Shown here: positions 1 to 9,461 of the stretch, piece by piece
Position numbering within the stretch: the stretch's first letter is position 1
Layout: every line of letters begins with the position of its first letter
Origin: Dethiothermospora halolimnae
GTDB taxonomy: Bacteria; Bacillota; Clostridia; Tissierellales; VENL01
Direction: 5' to 3'
NCBI RefSeq assembly: GCF_037577855.1
Contig: NZ_JBAKFX010000012.1
Span: forward strand, 1-64,000
Length of the DNA stretch: 64,000 nt
Notes under the pieces: model-generated
The model's input: the letters and a program-made list of their open reading frames with translations, nothing else
Database searches by the model: none
Told to the model about the DNA's origin: nothing
Made by a program: the position numbers and the translations under genes

Positions 1-60
1 ATCCTTTTACGTGGTTTTTCGCAAATTCTATTGTAAAAGGATGCTTTTATTTTGTAAAGA
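1..60. other. Hairpin at the window edge
   Basis: A 10-bp inverted repeat (ATCCTTTTAC at 1-10 and GTAAAAGGAT at about 33-42) encloses a 22-nt loop and is followed on the plus strand by GCTTTTATTTTG. It could be the terminator of a plus-strand gene lying left of the window. A short GGGC-TATC-GCCC hairpin follows near 137-148. No gene was found in 1-187. Confidence 0.35.
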
Positions 61-187
61 TTTATTTCAAAATTTCCAGTAAAAATAGGAATTTATTGAT
101 TTCTACCTTATCTTAATCTAATCTTGTGAATCCAAGGGCTATCGCCCATTAAAATTTTTGAGATGCGAAACTTCTGATATCTACACA

Positions 188-883
188 CTACACTTCAAAA
201 TTAACATTTATTTCATGGGTTAATGAAATACTATCTTTTTTTACACTACATACTAGGGCCTTTATAATGACTCCTTCATTATAAGCCTTTACTAGTGCCT
301 GGGAAAATTCTTTATCCATGTCCCAGTTAGGCATAAAAGTATTAGCATCCTGTCTCTGTATAACAAATATAACACCTGTATTTATTCCTTTTCTATTTGC
401 ATGTATTAATTCATTAATATGTTTTGTTCCCCTCTTTGTTGGGGCATCGGGAAACTTGGCAACACCATTTTCTACTAAAGTTACACACTTTGCCTCAATA
501 AGTGTATTCCCATTTTTTCCTATAAGTCCAATGTCAATTCTACTGTTTCCATATGTAACCTCTTTTTTAACTATATCATAATTTCCCCAAAATTTTAAGT
601 CCCTTTCTTTAAAACCTTGATAAAGAAGATAATTGGGTAACTTAGAATCTATGGAAACTAATATGTTATTATGATATACCATAAGAAGGTCATACTTAGT
701 TTTTCTCTTTATATCGTCAACAAGTCTAACAAGTACTTTTACTCCCTTTACTAGTAACTCTTTCATTCTACCTGTATTGGGAACGTGACTAATTTCTATT
801 TTACCATTGACTTCAATTTCAGCCACAAATCTATTAATCCTTTTTACAAAATAGGCTTCTAGTATATGTCCTTTTATGTCCAT
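188..883 (-). CDS. sfsA: SfsA family DNA-binding protein / nuclease
   Basis: The 231-aa product has the usual SfsA length and layout: an N-terminal OB-like part with NTGRMKELL near residues 36-44 and a C-terminal nuclease-like part with IDIGLIG, LIEAKCVTL and the GTKHINELIHA block near residues 152-162. SfsA was named for sugar fermentation stimulation in E. coli. It is a nucleic-acid-binding protein with a PD-(D/E)XK-like fold, and the D..EAK residues of that fold are visible. GGAG lies 9 nt before the ATG. It sits downstream of the DUF1292/ruvX genes on the same strand. Its role in Gram-positives is not established. Confidence 0.93.
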   Translation of the reverse strand: MDIKGHILEAYFVKRINRFVAEIEVNGKIEISHVPNTGRMKELLVKGVKVLVRLVDDIKRKTKYDLLMVYHNNILVSIDSKLPNYLLYQGFKERDLKFWGNYDIVKKEVTYGNSRIDIGLIGKNGNTLIEAKCVTLVENGVAKFPDAPTKRGTKHINELIHANRKGINTGVIFVIQRQDANTFMPNWDMDKEFSQALVKAYNEGVIIKALVCSVKKDSISLTHEINVNFEV

Positions 884-928
884 AAATTATCACTCCACAG
901 ATTAGATACCCAATTTATTAATAAATTA

Positions 929-1186
929 TCAAATAATTTCTTCAGCTATTGCCTCATATGCTGCAACTACATCATCAAACTCCGATTGGTCCTCAATATT
1001 AACAAGTATTGGTTCTCCATTGTCATCTGATTCAATCCTTAGGATATATGCTTCTTCATCATTTTCATCTACTGGAAATAATACAGCATAGTCCCTATCG
1101 TCTACTTCAAATGTAGCCATAACTTCAAACTCCTGCTCTTTTCCATTTTCATCTATCAATAATATTATATCTTCATTTTTAGCCAT
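929..1186 (-). CDS. DUF1292 family acidic protein (YrzB-like)
   Basis: This is an 85-aa, very acidic protein of the DUF1292/YrzB family. It contains the family pattern of a short beta-rich core (EFEVMATFEVDDRDYAVLFP) followed by an EEAYILRIE segment. DUF1292 genes typically sit with ruvX and ireB downstream of alaS in Firmicutes, as here, only 12 nt after ruvX. AGGAGTGG precedes the ATG. The biochemical function is unknown. Confidence 0.92.
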   Translation of the reverse strand: MAKNEDIILLIDENGKEQEFEVMATFEVDDRDYAVLFPVDENDEEAYILRIESDDNGEPILVNIEDQSEFDDVVAAYEAIAEEII

Positions 1187-1198
1187 AACTTACCACTC

Positions 1199-1612
1199 CT
1201 AATCGATTTTTTCTAAATAAGACTGCAATATATATGTTGCAGCCACTTTGTCTACAACCTGTTTTCTTTTTTTTCTACTCATATCGGCATCTATCAATGC
1301 CCTTTGGGCTGAAACTGTTGTCAACCTTTCATCTTGTAGATTAATTTCTAACTTAAAAGCTTCTTTTAACTGATCAACAAACTTTAATACTTTTTCTCCC
1401 TGGGGACCTATTGTGTTATTCATATTTTTCGGTAACCCCACTACTATAGTATTAACTTCATAACTATTTATTATCTCTTCTAATTGTTCTAAATCGTATT
1501 TTAATCCCTTACGTCTTATTGTAGTTATTCCTTGAGCTGTTAATCCTAAGGGATCACTGATAGCCACTCCTATTGTTTTATCTCCTACATCTAAACCCAT
1601 AATTCTTTCCAT
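1199..1612 (-). CDS. ruvX: RuvX/YqgF family Holliday-junction resolvase-like nuclease
   Basis: The RNase H-like fold is recognisable from the N-terminal GLDVGDKTIGVAISDP motif, VVGLPKNMNN near the middle and DERLTTVSAQ, which carry the acidic catalytic residues of the YqgF family. In bacteria this protein acts in 16S rRNA 5' maturation and is also annotated as a resolvase. I chose the ATG at 1612 (137 aa): an in-frame ATG 12 nt upstream contains the GGAGG ribosome binding site itself and is unlikely to be used. The gene starts just after the aldo/keto reductase stop and is probably co-transcribed with it. Confidence 0.93.
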   Translation of the reverse strand: MERIMGLDVGDKTIGVAISDPLGLTAQGITTIRRKGLKYDLEQLEEIINSYEVNTIVVGLPKNMNNTIGPQGEKVLKFVDQLKEAFKLEINLQDERLTTVSAQRALIDADMSRKKRKQVVDKVAATYILQSYLEKID

Positions 1613-1624
1613 AGTTACCTCCAT

Positions 1625-2575
1625 TTAAATTACCTTTATACAAAATTCTGGACAACTTTTAGCACAATAACCACAAAAAACACATTTATCATATACTGGC
1701 TTGGCCTTATTGCCTAGTATTTGTATGCCTCCGTGGTTACAAACATCAACACATTGACCACAACCTATGCACCAATCAGCTATATGTAGTGATCTTTTTT
1801 TAGTTCCTATACGCTTTTTAATATTATCTGGTATTTTTCCTGTATTTATTAAACTTATATTACCATCTATTTCATCAAAGGATTGCATACCTATAGCTAT
1901 GGAATGAATATATGGTATATCCCTTACAAAATTAAAGGCTTCTTCTACACTATTTATAAGGTGTCCTCCCCCTAAAGGTTTCATACCATATATCCCCTTG
2001 CCTTTATTATATGCTACTTTAATAGCCTCTAACATTTCATTTATATTTCCATCCTGTATTCCCAGTCCAGACTTATTTACTATTGGATGAATAATTTCAA
2101 TTTCATTATATTTATTAGCAGCCTCTACTCCTTCTATTTTATGAGTAGATATTCCCAATGCTCTTATTATTCCCTTTTCCTTAGCTTTTAAAAAATATTC
2201 TATCGCTTCATAATGACCTTTTATTGTATGTTGACTTTCCTGTTCATGTAATAGAAATATATCTATATAATCAGTATCTAACTCTGTTAGCGCTTTCTCT
2301 AAACTTTTCTTTGCTGTTTCTTCTGAATAGGAATAGGATTTTGTAGCTATAACAAACTCTTTTCTTTTTATTTCCCTAAGAGCATGATTAATATGTATAT
2401 AATTATTATAAAGTTCGGCGGTATCTATAAAGTTAATCCCTTTATCAAAGGCATACTTAATTAATTTGGCCCCGTCAATTGGGGATAAATTTGCTTGCAA
2501 TGGACTTAAGGTCAAAGATCCAAAACATAACCTAGAGACTTCAATACCTGTATTTCCCATTATTTCAGTTTTCAA
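1625..2575 (-). CDS. Aldo/keto reductase with C-terminal 4Fe-4S ferredoxin domain
   Basis: Residues 1-250 form an aldo/keto reductase barrel with the family signatures GINFIDTAELYNNY (catalytic Asp and Tyr), ATKSYSYSEE (Lys) and DIFLLHEQ. Residues ~265-316 add two ferredoxin-like cysteine clusters, CIGCGQCVDVCNHGG and CVFCGYCAKSCPEFC. This reductase-ferredoxin fusion is common in anaerobes; its substrate is unknown. The start is a TTG with AAGGA 9 nt upstream. The gene separates ireB from ruvX, which are usually adjacent, so it looks like an insertion into a conserved cluster together with the next gene. Confidence 0.9.
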   Translation of the reverse strand: MKTEIMGNTGIEVSRLCFGSLTLSPLQANLSPIDGAKLIKYAFDKGINFIDTAELYNNYIHINHALREIKRKEFVIATKSYSYSEETAKKSLEKALTELDTDYIDIFLLHEQESQHTIKGHYEAIEYFLKAKEKGIIRALGISTHKIEGVEAANKYNEIEIIHPIVNKSGLGIQDGNINEMLEAIKVAYNKGKGIYGMKPLGGGHLINSVEEAFNFVRDIPYIHSIAIGMQSFDEIDGNISLINTGKIPDNIKKRIGTKKRSLHIADWCIGCGQCVDVCNHGGIQILGNKAKPVYDKCVFCGYCAKSCPEFCIKVI

Positions 2576-2591
2576 TGTATCACATCCTTAG

Positions 2592-4721
2592 CTAAATGAC
2601 TCTATTTCTATCACACATTATAACATATATTATGCTAGTTGTTATAAAAACATTTGCTATAGATGATAAAACAATTCCAGAGTCATTAACCAATAGTCCT
2701 ACTAAACTCCCTAGCACACCACTTATTAATCCTATTGCTAAATATTTTTTTACCATTAATAACTTTTTAATTTTATCTTTAAATACAAATAATAATGTTG
2801 ACATAGTTAAAATCAAAAAATATAAGGTATTAGACCACATAGATACCTTTATAAGTCTTATGTTCACTTTCATTTTTCTAATCATTATATTTATAATGTA
2901 AAAAATGCCTTTTTCTTTAATCATCAATATGGTTCTCCCTAAATGGGAAGGACTATTATTGTTTATATATATATCAACAACAACCATTAAATTTAAAATA
3001 ATAAATACTATTGCTACTCCAAGTATTATTTTTTTTCCACTTATTTTAATATTTAAAGCTTTAATAGTAAATATCAATCCACAGAAGGTAATAGAAATGG
3101 TCCCACCAAGATTTGCCCCTAATCTGGGGCTTGCAACTATAACTACTGTTATGAATAATAATATTAATGAATATATAACTCTATTTAACTTATCTATAAG
3201 AATACCACATACTAAGGGCAATGTCCCCAATAATACACCTACAAGTTCATTTCCAATTCCAAAATATCTAGCTCCAATTATGGGATCATAACCCAATACA
3301 GAAAACTTTATCATATCCCCTGATAATATTATATCTAAAATTATTAATAACAAACTAATAGATAGAGTTAATAATAGTTGCTCTTTTATCTTTAAAATAT
3401 GTAAAAGGACTAAATATCCAAAAAGGATTAATAAAGTATATATAATAAAGTAAAACTTGTTAGGTACCTCTAGTAACCCATTAACTAATAATATACTGGG
3501 CAAAGATAATATAACTAATAAAAACATTTTATAGTATTTTATCATTTTATTTTTATATAATTTCTTATTAACTAAAATTATAATACCTATTGTAATAAAA
3601 ATCATAACTAGCATAGTATAACCTCTTAAAATTTTTCCCCTTAGATTTGAAACTATGTTAGTTCTGGCATTTAACTTTTTTATATATTGAAGATTATTAA
3701 CTTTATCAACATCATAAATACTCCGTCCAACAAAATGTTTATCAGATGCTCTCAAATATCCAGTTATAGTAGGTCCAATATCCATATTGGAAACTAAGCC
3801 TTCCCGTCTTGTAGTACTAGATGTCAAAATCCCCCTATCTATTTTATCGCCGAAAATAATTAATGGGGACAATTTACTAACATCTATTTCACTACTGGGT
3901 CTATTGGGACTTACTATGAAAACCAATGAGTTACTTTTATCAATTTTTTTTATAAAATTCCCTATAAAATTATCAATATCATTAATTATTTTTTTACGAT
4001 ATTCTAGAAACTCTTTAGTTGTTAACCTCTTACTATATGTATGTAACCTATTTAAATCACCACTTTCAATAACTGAAAGTGACACCTTATTTTTATATTT
4101 TTCAATTTCAGAAAGTAACTTATTATAATTTGTTTTTAACTTATAAGGATAATTAAAATTATTTTCTAAAATATTATCGATTTCTCCATAATCTATAAAT
4201 CCATTTTCATCCATTGCAATTAAGCAATTAGTTCTAACAATAAGGTCAGCAGTATCTGAATTACCAAATACTGCTGTTTTATATCCACTATCATGAAGAT
4301 TTTTACCTAAAGCACCTATAAAAGAGGTGTAATCAGACTTATTATTTAATAGTATTAACTTGTTAAACTTTATATTTACTATATTTCCCTCTATATCATC
4401 CAAATTCTTATTATTAAGCTCAATAAACTTCATAGTATCATCATTTACCAGTGATTTATTTGAAGTGTTTATAGTAATATAACCATCTTTTTTATCATAT
4501 CCTAGCACACCTCTAGTATTCATTAGTCCTATAGAACCCTTGTTTATAATTTTTTTTAGATTATTCATGTAATCTATATCCTTTAGACTAAGACCATTGG
4601 CAATTATCATATATACTTTTTTATCTTTTAAAGCATCACTAGCAAATCCTTTTGAACCTATAAAGGGAAATAATAACATAAATAGTATCATTACTATTAT
4701 ACTTCGTTTAACAAGTTTCAA
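2592..4721 (-). CDS. Polytopic membrane protein with extracytoplasmic alkaline-phosphatase-like domain
   Basis: The 709-aa product starts with a signal anchor (residues ~7-27), followed by a ~330-residue outside domain and about ten membrane segments from ~365 to the C-terminus. In the outside domain, the stretch ILTSSTTRREGLVSNMDIGP followed by TITGYL resembles the end of alkaline-phosphatase/sulfatase-superfamily domains, where a D-I-x-P-T-I-like block follows the metal site. VYMIIANGLSLKDI at residues ~36-49 sits where the first metal ligand would be, but I cannot confirm the metal ligands. Function is unknown; a wall-polymer or lipid-linked head-group enzyme is possible. TTG start with AGGAGAGG upstream. 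It lies 12 nt after ireB. Confidence 0.6.
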   Translation of the reverse strand: MKLVKRSIIVMILFMLLFPFIGSKGFASDALKDKKVYMIIANGLSLKDIDYMNNLKKIINKGSIGLMNTRGVLGYDKKDGYITINTSNKSLVNDDTMKFIELNNKNLDDIEGNIVNIKFNKLILLNNKSDYTSFIGALGKNLHDSGYKTAVFGNSDTADLIVRTNCLIAMDENGFIDYGEIDNILENNFNYPYKLKTNYNKLLSEIEKYKNKVSLSVIESGDLNRLHTYSKRLTTKEFLEYRKKIINDIDNFIGNFIKKIDKSNSLVFIVSPNRPSSEIDVSKLSPLIIFGDKIDRGILTSSTTRREGLVSNMDIGPTITGYLRASDKHFVGRSIYDVDKVNNLQYIKKLNARTNIVSNLRGKILRGYTMLVMIFITIGIIILVNKKLYKNKMIKYYKMFLLVILSLPSILLVNGLLEVPNKFYFIIYTLLILFGYLVLLHILKIKEQLLLTLSISLLLIILDIILSGDMIKFSVLGYDPIIGARYFGIGNELVGVLLGTLPLVCGILIDKLNRVIYSLILLFITVVIVASPRLGANLGGTISITFCGLIFTIKALNIKISGKKIILGVAIVFIILNLMVVVDIYINNNSPSHLGRTILMIKEKGIFYIINIMIRKMKVNIRLIKVSMWSNTLYFLILTMSTLLFVFKDKIKKLLMVKKYLAIGLISGVLGSLVGLLVNDSGIVLSSIANVFITTSIIYVIMCDRNRVI

Positions 4722-4732
4722 CTATACCTCTC

Positions 4733-4993
4733 CTATTCTTGTGTTTTTAAATAATTTTTTAGTAATTCTTCTAATAGCTCATCTCTTTCTAGCTTTCTAA
4801 TCAAGCTTCTAGCATTATTATAGCTTGTTATATATGTAGGGTCCCCTGATAGTATATATCCTATCATTTGATTAATGGGGTTATACCCCTTTTCCTCTAA
4901 AGATTTGTAAACATTAAATATTATTTCCTTAGCCTCATTTACATTTTCTTTCTCCACTTTAAACTTCATAGTTTCATTTGAAACACCAGACAT
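4733..4993 (-). CDS. ireB: IreB family regulatory phosphoprotein (UPF0297)
   Basis: The 86-aa product matches the IreB/YrzL family: helix-rich, with GYNPINQMIGYILSGDPTYI and NNARSLIRKLERDELLEELL. In Enterococcus, IreB is a small substrate of the Ser/Thr kinase IreK and a negative regulator of cephalosporin resistance. Linkage to alaS upstream is typical. The N-terminal MSGVSNETMKF contains the Thr expected to be phosphorylated. GGGGG precedes the ATG. The normal partner ruvX is displaced by two genes. Confidence 0.95.
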   Translation of the reverse strand: MSGVSNETMKFKVEKENVNEAKEIIFNVYKSLEEKGYNPINQMIGYILSGDPTYITSYNNARSLIRKLERDELLEELLKNYLKTQE

Positions 4994-5025
4994 TAAAATA
5001 CCCCCTATTATATTAAATATTAATT

Positions 5026-5053
5026 GATTGGGGGATTATAGCTCCCCCAACAA
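5026..5053. repeat. Dispersed palindrome, copy 1
   Basis: TTGGGGGATTATAGCTCCCCCAA, between alaS and ireB. It belongs to the same family as the copies near 9228, 11651, 52399, 52437 and 61765. The loop differs (ATTATAGC) but the GGGGG/CCCCC arms and the following CAACTT are shared. Confidence 0.7.
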
Positions 5054-5054
5054 C

Positions 5055-7697
5055 TTATTTTATTTGAGATTTAATCAAACCATCTACTTTTGAAAGTGCC
5101 TCTTCTATCTTTGATGGATCTTTACCTCCTGCTTGGGCCATATCTGGTCGGCCGCCGCCACCACCACCAGTTATCTTAGCCACTTCTCTTATTATATTTC
5201 CTGCATGGATACCTTTAGTAACTAAGTCCTTTGTTGCCATAGTTACAAAGTTTACTTTATTTCCGTTTTGGGTACCCAAAACAATTAATACAGAATCCAT
5301 GGCATCCTTTAACTTATCACCCAACTGTCTTAATCCATTTACATCAATTCCATCAACTTTTTTTGATATAACATTTACACCCTCTACTACGTACTTCTCT
5401 TTTATTATATCATCTAATTTCGATGATGCTAATTTTGATTTTAATTTTTCTATATCTTTTTGTAGTTTTTTATTATCATCACTTAAAGATTTAACTTTAT
5501 CAACCACATCTTTTTTATTAGACTTTAAGGTATCCGAAATATTCTCAATCTGCTTTTCCATATTTAACATATGCTTATATACTTCTCCTCCAGTTATAGC
5601 TTCGATTCTTCTAACCCCTGAAGCGATTCCAGACTCACTTACTATTTTAAATAAGCCAATATTACTTGAATTTGGTACATGGGTACCCCCACAAAGTTCC
5701 TTACTATAATCTCCTATTTTTACTACCCTTACATTATCTCCGTATTTTTCATCAAATAATGCAGTAGCACCTATTTTTTTAGCCTCATCTATATTTGTTT
5801 CTATAGTCTCAACTTTAAGTCCCAATAAAATCATATCATTTACTCTTTTTTCTACTTTTTTTATTTCATCCTTTGTTAGCCCTTCAAAATGAGTAAAGTC
5901 AAACCTTAATTTGTCGGGTAAGACAAGGGACCCTGCCTGATTAACATGTTCTCCTACTATCTCCTTTAAAGCTTTATGGATTAGATGGGTAGCTGAGTGA
6001 TTTCTAGCAATAGCCATCCTTTTATTATCATTTACTATAGCATTAACTTTTTCCCCTATTTTAATACTACCTTCCAAGACCTTTATAAAGTGAAGTATTA
6101 TATTATTACCGGTTTTCTTAGTATCAAGAACTTCTCCTTTGAAACTTTCATTATTTATCGTTCCAGTATCTCCAACTTGCCCTCCACTTTCACCATAAAA
6201 TGGAGTCTTATCTAATATTACTATTCCCTCATCACCTTCATATATTTCATCTACTTTATTATCATTTTTGATTATAGTCAAAACTTTAGAGTTTACTTCT
6301 AATGTATTATATCCCCTAAACTCTACTTTTTCATTAATATGGATATCTAAAATACTATCCTTATTCCATGCACTATTATCTCCCTCTTGTCTTGCCCTTC
6401 TAGCCCTTTGCCTTTGCTTTTCCATTTCGTTATTAAATTCCTCTTCATTAACATCTAGCTGTTGCTCTTTTATTATCTCCTTAGTTAAATCAAGGGGAAA
6501 ACCATAGGTGTCATAAAGTTTAAATGCCTTAACTCCCGATAAAACTTTACTGTCATTTTTTTTCATATCTTCAATATATTCATCTAATATATTAATACCT
6601 TGATCTATAGTTTCTTGGAATTTCTCCTCTTCTACCTTTATAACTTTCTTTATTTGTTTCTTTCGTTCTTCTATTTCAGGATACACTTCTTTCCACAGCT
6701 CTATTACTTTTTCAGATAATTTATTTAAAAAGTGTCCCTTTACCCCTAACAATTTACCATGCCTAGCTGCTCTTCTAATAAGTCTTCTAAGTACATATCC
6801 TCTACCTTCGTTGCTAGGTATTACTCCATCCGACACTAAAAATGTGGTAGCCCTAACATGGTCTGTTATTACCCTTATGGACATATCATCTTTATCATTA
6901 TTTTTATATTCTTTACCGCTTATACTCTCAACTTCTTCTAATATAGATTTAATAGGTTCTATTTCAAATATATTTTCAGTCCCCTGTAGCACGGTAGCTA
7001 TTCTTTCAAGTCCCATTCCTGTATCAATATTTGGTTTAGGAAGAGGAGAATAATTACCTTCCTTATCCTTATCATACTGGGAGAAAACTAAGTTCCAGAC
7101 TTCTACATATCTCTCACAATCGTCACATCCCGGTAGACAATCTTCTTTTTCACATCCATATTTTTCTCCTCTATCAATATATATTTCAGAGCAAGGTCCA
7201 CATGGTCCAACCTCTAGACCCCAGAAGTTGTCTTCTTTACCCAGTCTAACTATTCTATCCTTATTTATTTTTATATTATCTTTCCATATATTATATGCCT
7301 CATCATCATCTTTATATACGGTAACCCAAAGCTTATCCTCTGGTATATCTAGCCTTTCTGTCATAAACTCCCAAGCCCATGCTATAGCTTCTTCTTTAAA
7401 GTAATCTCCAAAGGAAAAATTTCCTAACATTTCAAAAAATGTACCGTGCCTTGAGGTTACACCTACATTTTCTATATCCCCTGTCCTAACACATTTTTGA
7501 CATGTAGACATTCTATCCTTTGGTGGAGTCTCTGTACCAATAAAATATGGTTTTAAAGGGGCCATACCTGCATTTATTAATAATAAGCTTTTATCATTTG
7601 CAGGAACTAATGAATAACTTGGTGCCACTAGATGGTCTTTCTCCTTAAAAAAATCAAGAAATTCCTTTCTTATTTCATGTAATCCTAATTTCTTCAT
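5055..7697 (-). CDS. alaS: Alanyl-tRNA synthetase
   Basis: The 880-aa full-length enzyme charges tRNA-Ala. An N-terminal class II catalytic core begins with FLDFFKEKDH and continues with TCQKCVRTGDIENVG and RHGTFFEMLGNFSFGDYFKE. The editing domain carries HSATHLIHKAL and CGGTHVPNSS, giving the H..H and C..H zinc-type ligands. The C-terminal glycine-rich C-Ala domain ends in a run of six glycines followed by RPDMAQAGG. RBS AAGGAG precedes the ATG. Expression is controlled by the T-box leader immediately upstream. Confidence 0.98.
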   Translation of the reverse strand: MKKLGLHEIRKEFLDFFKEKDHLVAPSYSLVPANDKSLLLINAGMAPLKPYFIGTETPPKDRMSTCQKCVRTGDIENVGVTSRHGTFFEMLGNFSFGDYFKEEAIAWAWEFMTERLDIPEDKLWVTVYKDDDEAYNIWKDNIKINKDRIVRLGKEDNFWGLEVGPCGPCSEIYIDRGEKYGCEKEDCLPGCDDCERYVEVWNLVFSQYDKDKEGNYSPLPKPNIDTGMGLERIATVLQGTENIFEIEPIKSILEEVESISGKEYKNNDKDDMSIRVITDHVRATTFLVSDGVIPSNEGRGYVLRRLIRRAARHGKLLGVKGHFLNKLSEKVIELWKEVYPEIEERKKQIKKVIKVEEEKFQETIDQGINILDEYIEDMKKNDSKVLSGVKAFKLYDTYGFPLDLTKEIIKEQQLDVNEEEFNNEMEKQRQRARRARQEGDNSAWNKDSILDIHINEKVEFRGYNTLEVNSKVLTIIKNDNKVDEIYEGDEGIVILDKTPFYGESGGQVGDTGTINNESFKGEVLDTKKTGNNIILHFIKVLEGSIKIGEKVNAIVNDNKRMAIARNHSATHLIHKALKEIVGEHVNQAGSLVLPDKLRFDFTHFEGLTKDEIKKVEKRVNDMILLGLKVETIETNIDEAKKIGATALFDEKYGDNVRVVKIGDYSKELCGGTHVPNSSNIGLFKIVSESGIASGVRRIEAITGGEVYKHMLNMEKQIENISDTLKSNKKDVVDKVKSLSDDNKKLQKDIEKLKSKLASSKLDDIIKEKYVVEGVNVISKKVDGIDVNGLRQLGDKLKDAMDSVLIVLGTQNGNKVNFVTMATKDLVTKGIHAGNIIREVAKITGGGGGGRPDMAQAGGKDPSKIEEALSKVDGLIKSQIK

Positions 7698-7740
7698 CTT
7701 AAATCACTCCTTATATATAAATAAATTAATTTTAAATACA

Positions 7741-7774
7741 AAAAACCCGCCCCAAAAGGTTAGGGACGAGTTTT
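7741..7774 (-). terminator. T-box attenuator terminator of alaS
   Basis: On the minus strand a stem of AACTCGTCCC with GGGGCGGGTT (with G-U pairs) is followed by TTTTTTG. Its 5' half competes with the T-box antiterminator that ends in GGTGGTACCGCG. Confidence 0.9.
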
Positions 7775-7965
7775 ACCGCGGTACCACCCTATTTACAAAA
7801 TAGTCTCTCTTAAATATAACGGATTATCCGTGAATCTCTACTAACTTTTCAAGATTCAAGCTCGAGGACTGCTTCAATATACTCCTCTAAGTATCTTCCA
7901 GCCTAGGATACTCTCTCTGTAAGATTATATATATTTACTATTTCCCTTCATAGCGTTTAAGTTAT
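7742..7965 (-). promoter_or_regulatory. T-box leader (tRNA-Ala sensing) of alaS
   Basis: The minus-strand leader contains the conserved T-box GGGTGGTACCGCG (complement at ~7777-7789) and an upstream Stem I region with the AGAGAG-type start near 7915. The distance and layout fit a class I T-box before an aminoacyl-tRNA synthetase gene. GAAGCAGTCC near 7868-7877 contains a GCA alanine codon that may be the specifier; this assignment is an inference. Uncharged tRNA-Ala would stabilise the antiterminator and turn alaS on. Confidence 0.93.
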
Positions 7966-8020
7966 TCAATTAATAATATATATATGGATTATATTTAAAA
8001 TTTTATAACTTGTCAATATT

Positions 8021-9199
8021 CTATACCTTAGTTAATTTTTCAACAACAAAGGAAGTTATAATTCTTATTATAGCCGCCACTGGCACGGCTAATAGCATTC
8101 CTAATATACCTAGTACATTTCCTCCTATTATCAACGATATTATGACAATAACTGGATGCAATCCAACACTCTCTCCAACTATTTTAGGTGATAATATATT
8201 TGATTCTATTTGCTGTACCAGTATAAACAATAATATAACCCATATTCCCTTTATTGGATCATCCAATAAGGCAAAGGTTAATGCGGGAAATATACCTATT
8301 ATAGGTCCAAAATAAGGTATTACATTTGCCATTCCAGCTATTAATCCTATTGTTAAAGCAAAGTCTACTCCTATAATCAAAAGACCAATAGCAGTATTTA
8401 TTCCTACAAATGTAGCTACTATTAATTGTCCCCTTATAAACTTTCCTAACACTCCATCTATTTCCCTTGATATTCTTATGGTTTCATTTCTCATATTTTT
8501 AGGTATAGTTAATATAATTTTCTTTTTAAAGAAATCCTTATCTTTAAGAAAATAAAATGTTAGTACAGGTATTATTATAAAGCTAATTATCTTCGAGAAC
8601 ATATTTATAATAGATGACGTTATAGATTTAAATGACGAAACTAAATAGTTTTGTAATCTATCAAAATTTTCTCTTATTACTTCATTTATACTTTGGAACT
8701 CTTCTGGTAACTTATCTAGATTTTTAGAATAATCTTCGTATATATTTTTAAAGAAAACAGACATATCTTCAAAATAATCAGGTAACATCTTAATAAGATT
8801 TTGCAACTCACCAGCTACTTTAGGAAATATGGATACTGATATCAGTATTATTGCCACTATTAAAATAACATAAACCAATAAAACTCCCCATAGTCTTTTT
8901 AAACCTTTGTTTTCTAAAAAATTAATTAAAGGATTTAATAAATAAGCAAAAACGATAGATGTTATCACCGGTCCCATTATTTCACTCATTATGGAAGAGG
9001 CAAAGAATAAATAGTAAAAAGTGGCTAGTCCTAATAATGTTAATAAAAAATATGTAATATGTTTTTTAGTTATTCTAAACTTCTTTTCCTCATCTAAAAA
9101 TTTATTCCCGATATTAACAAGAAAATAAATTAATAAACCAAGTAAACTCACTATAAATATAATTTTTAAGTATGATAATAAATTAATAAAATACTCCAT
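8021..9199 (-). CDS. AI-2E family transporter (PerM/YrrI-like)
   Basis: The 392-aa integral membrane protein has membrane segments near residues 10-30, 48-75, 78-97, 105-125 and a dense cluster from ~205 to 385. The family block FIRGQLIVATFVGINTAIGL, followed by the conserved PYFGPIIG (~295) and SPKIVGESVGLHPV (~335), places it in the AI-2E/UPF0118 family. Members are proposed exporters of small molecules or ions; the substrate here is unknown. The yrrI–alaS neighbourhood is conserved in Firmicutes. RBS AAAGGGGG precedes the ATG. Confidence 0.93.
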   Translation of the reverse strand: MEYFINLLSYLKIIFIVSLLGLLIYFLVNIGNKFLDEEKKFRITKKHITYFLLTLLGLATFYYLFFASSIMSEIMGPVITSIVFAYLLNPLINFLENKGLKRLWGVLLVYVILIVAIILISVSIFPKVAGELQNLIKMLPDYFEDMSVFFKNIYEDYSKNLDKLPEEFQSINEVIRENFDRLQNYLVSSFKSITSSIINMFSKIISFIIIPVLTFYFLKDKDFFKKKIILTIPKNMRNETIRISREIDGVLGKFIRGQLIVATFVGINTAIGLLIIGVDFALTIGLIAGMANVIPYFGPIIGIFPALTFALLDDPIKGIWVILLFILVQQIESNILSPKIVGESVGLHPVIVIISLIIGGNVLGILGMLLAVPVAAIIRIITSFVVEKLTKV

Positions 9200-9227
9200 T
9201 ATTTACCCCCTTTCTCTTATTATAATG

Positions 9228-9252
9228 GTTGGGGGATTAAGAATCCCCCAAC
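9228..9252. repeat. Dispersed palindrome, copy 2
   Basis: GTTGGGGGATT-AA-GAATCCCCCAAC, a 25-nt near-perfect inverted repeat just upstream of the AI-2E gene. It is followed by AACTAA, as in other copies. It is too far from any stop codon on the coding strand to be that gene's terminator. Confidence 0.8.
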
Positions 9253-9405
9253 AACTAATAAATGAATTAATAATCCTTAATAAATGAATTAATAATCCCT
9301 AATAAATGGCTTGAGAATCCCAAATGGCTAATAAATAAATTGGAAATTCATCAATAATTAATAAATAGATTAGAGATTCATCAATAGCTAATAGATTGTA
9401 AATTT
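9253..9405. repeat. Degenerate tandem repeats
   Basis: An AT-rich run of imperfect direct repeats. A ~22-nt unit (TAATAAATGAATTAATAATCC) occurs about two and a half times from 9257. It is followed by two ~31-nt units built on AATAAAT(A/G)..ATT(G/A)GA(A/G)ATTCATCAATA near 9330-9400. No coding potential is seen. Probably slippage-derived spacer DNA linked to the adjacent palindrome. Confidence 0.65.
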
Positions 9406-9461
9406 TTTAGTAATTAATCACGAATATATTAGTAATTTGTAAAATCTAGCATTGCTGCCTA

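Noticed and set aside
318..581. Plus-strand reading frame over sfsA
   Set aside because: A shadow of the sfsA frame with no ribosome binding site and hydrophobic low-complexity content; many similar opposite-strand frames were dropped.
9253..9405. CRISPR-like array
   Set aside because: The repeats are adjacent and imperfect, without uniform spacers, and no cas genes are present.
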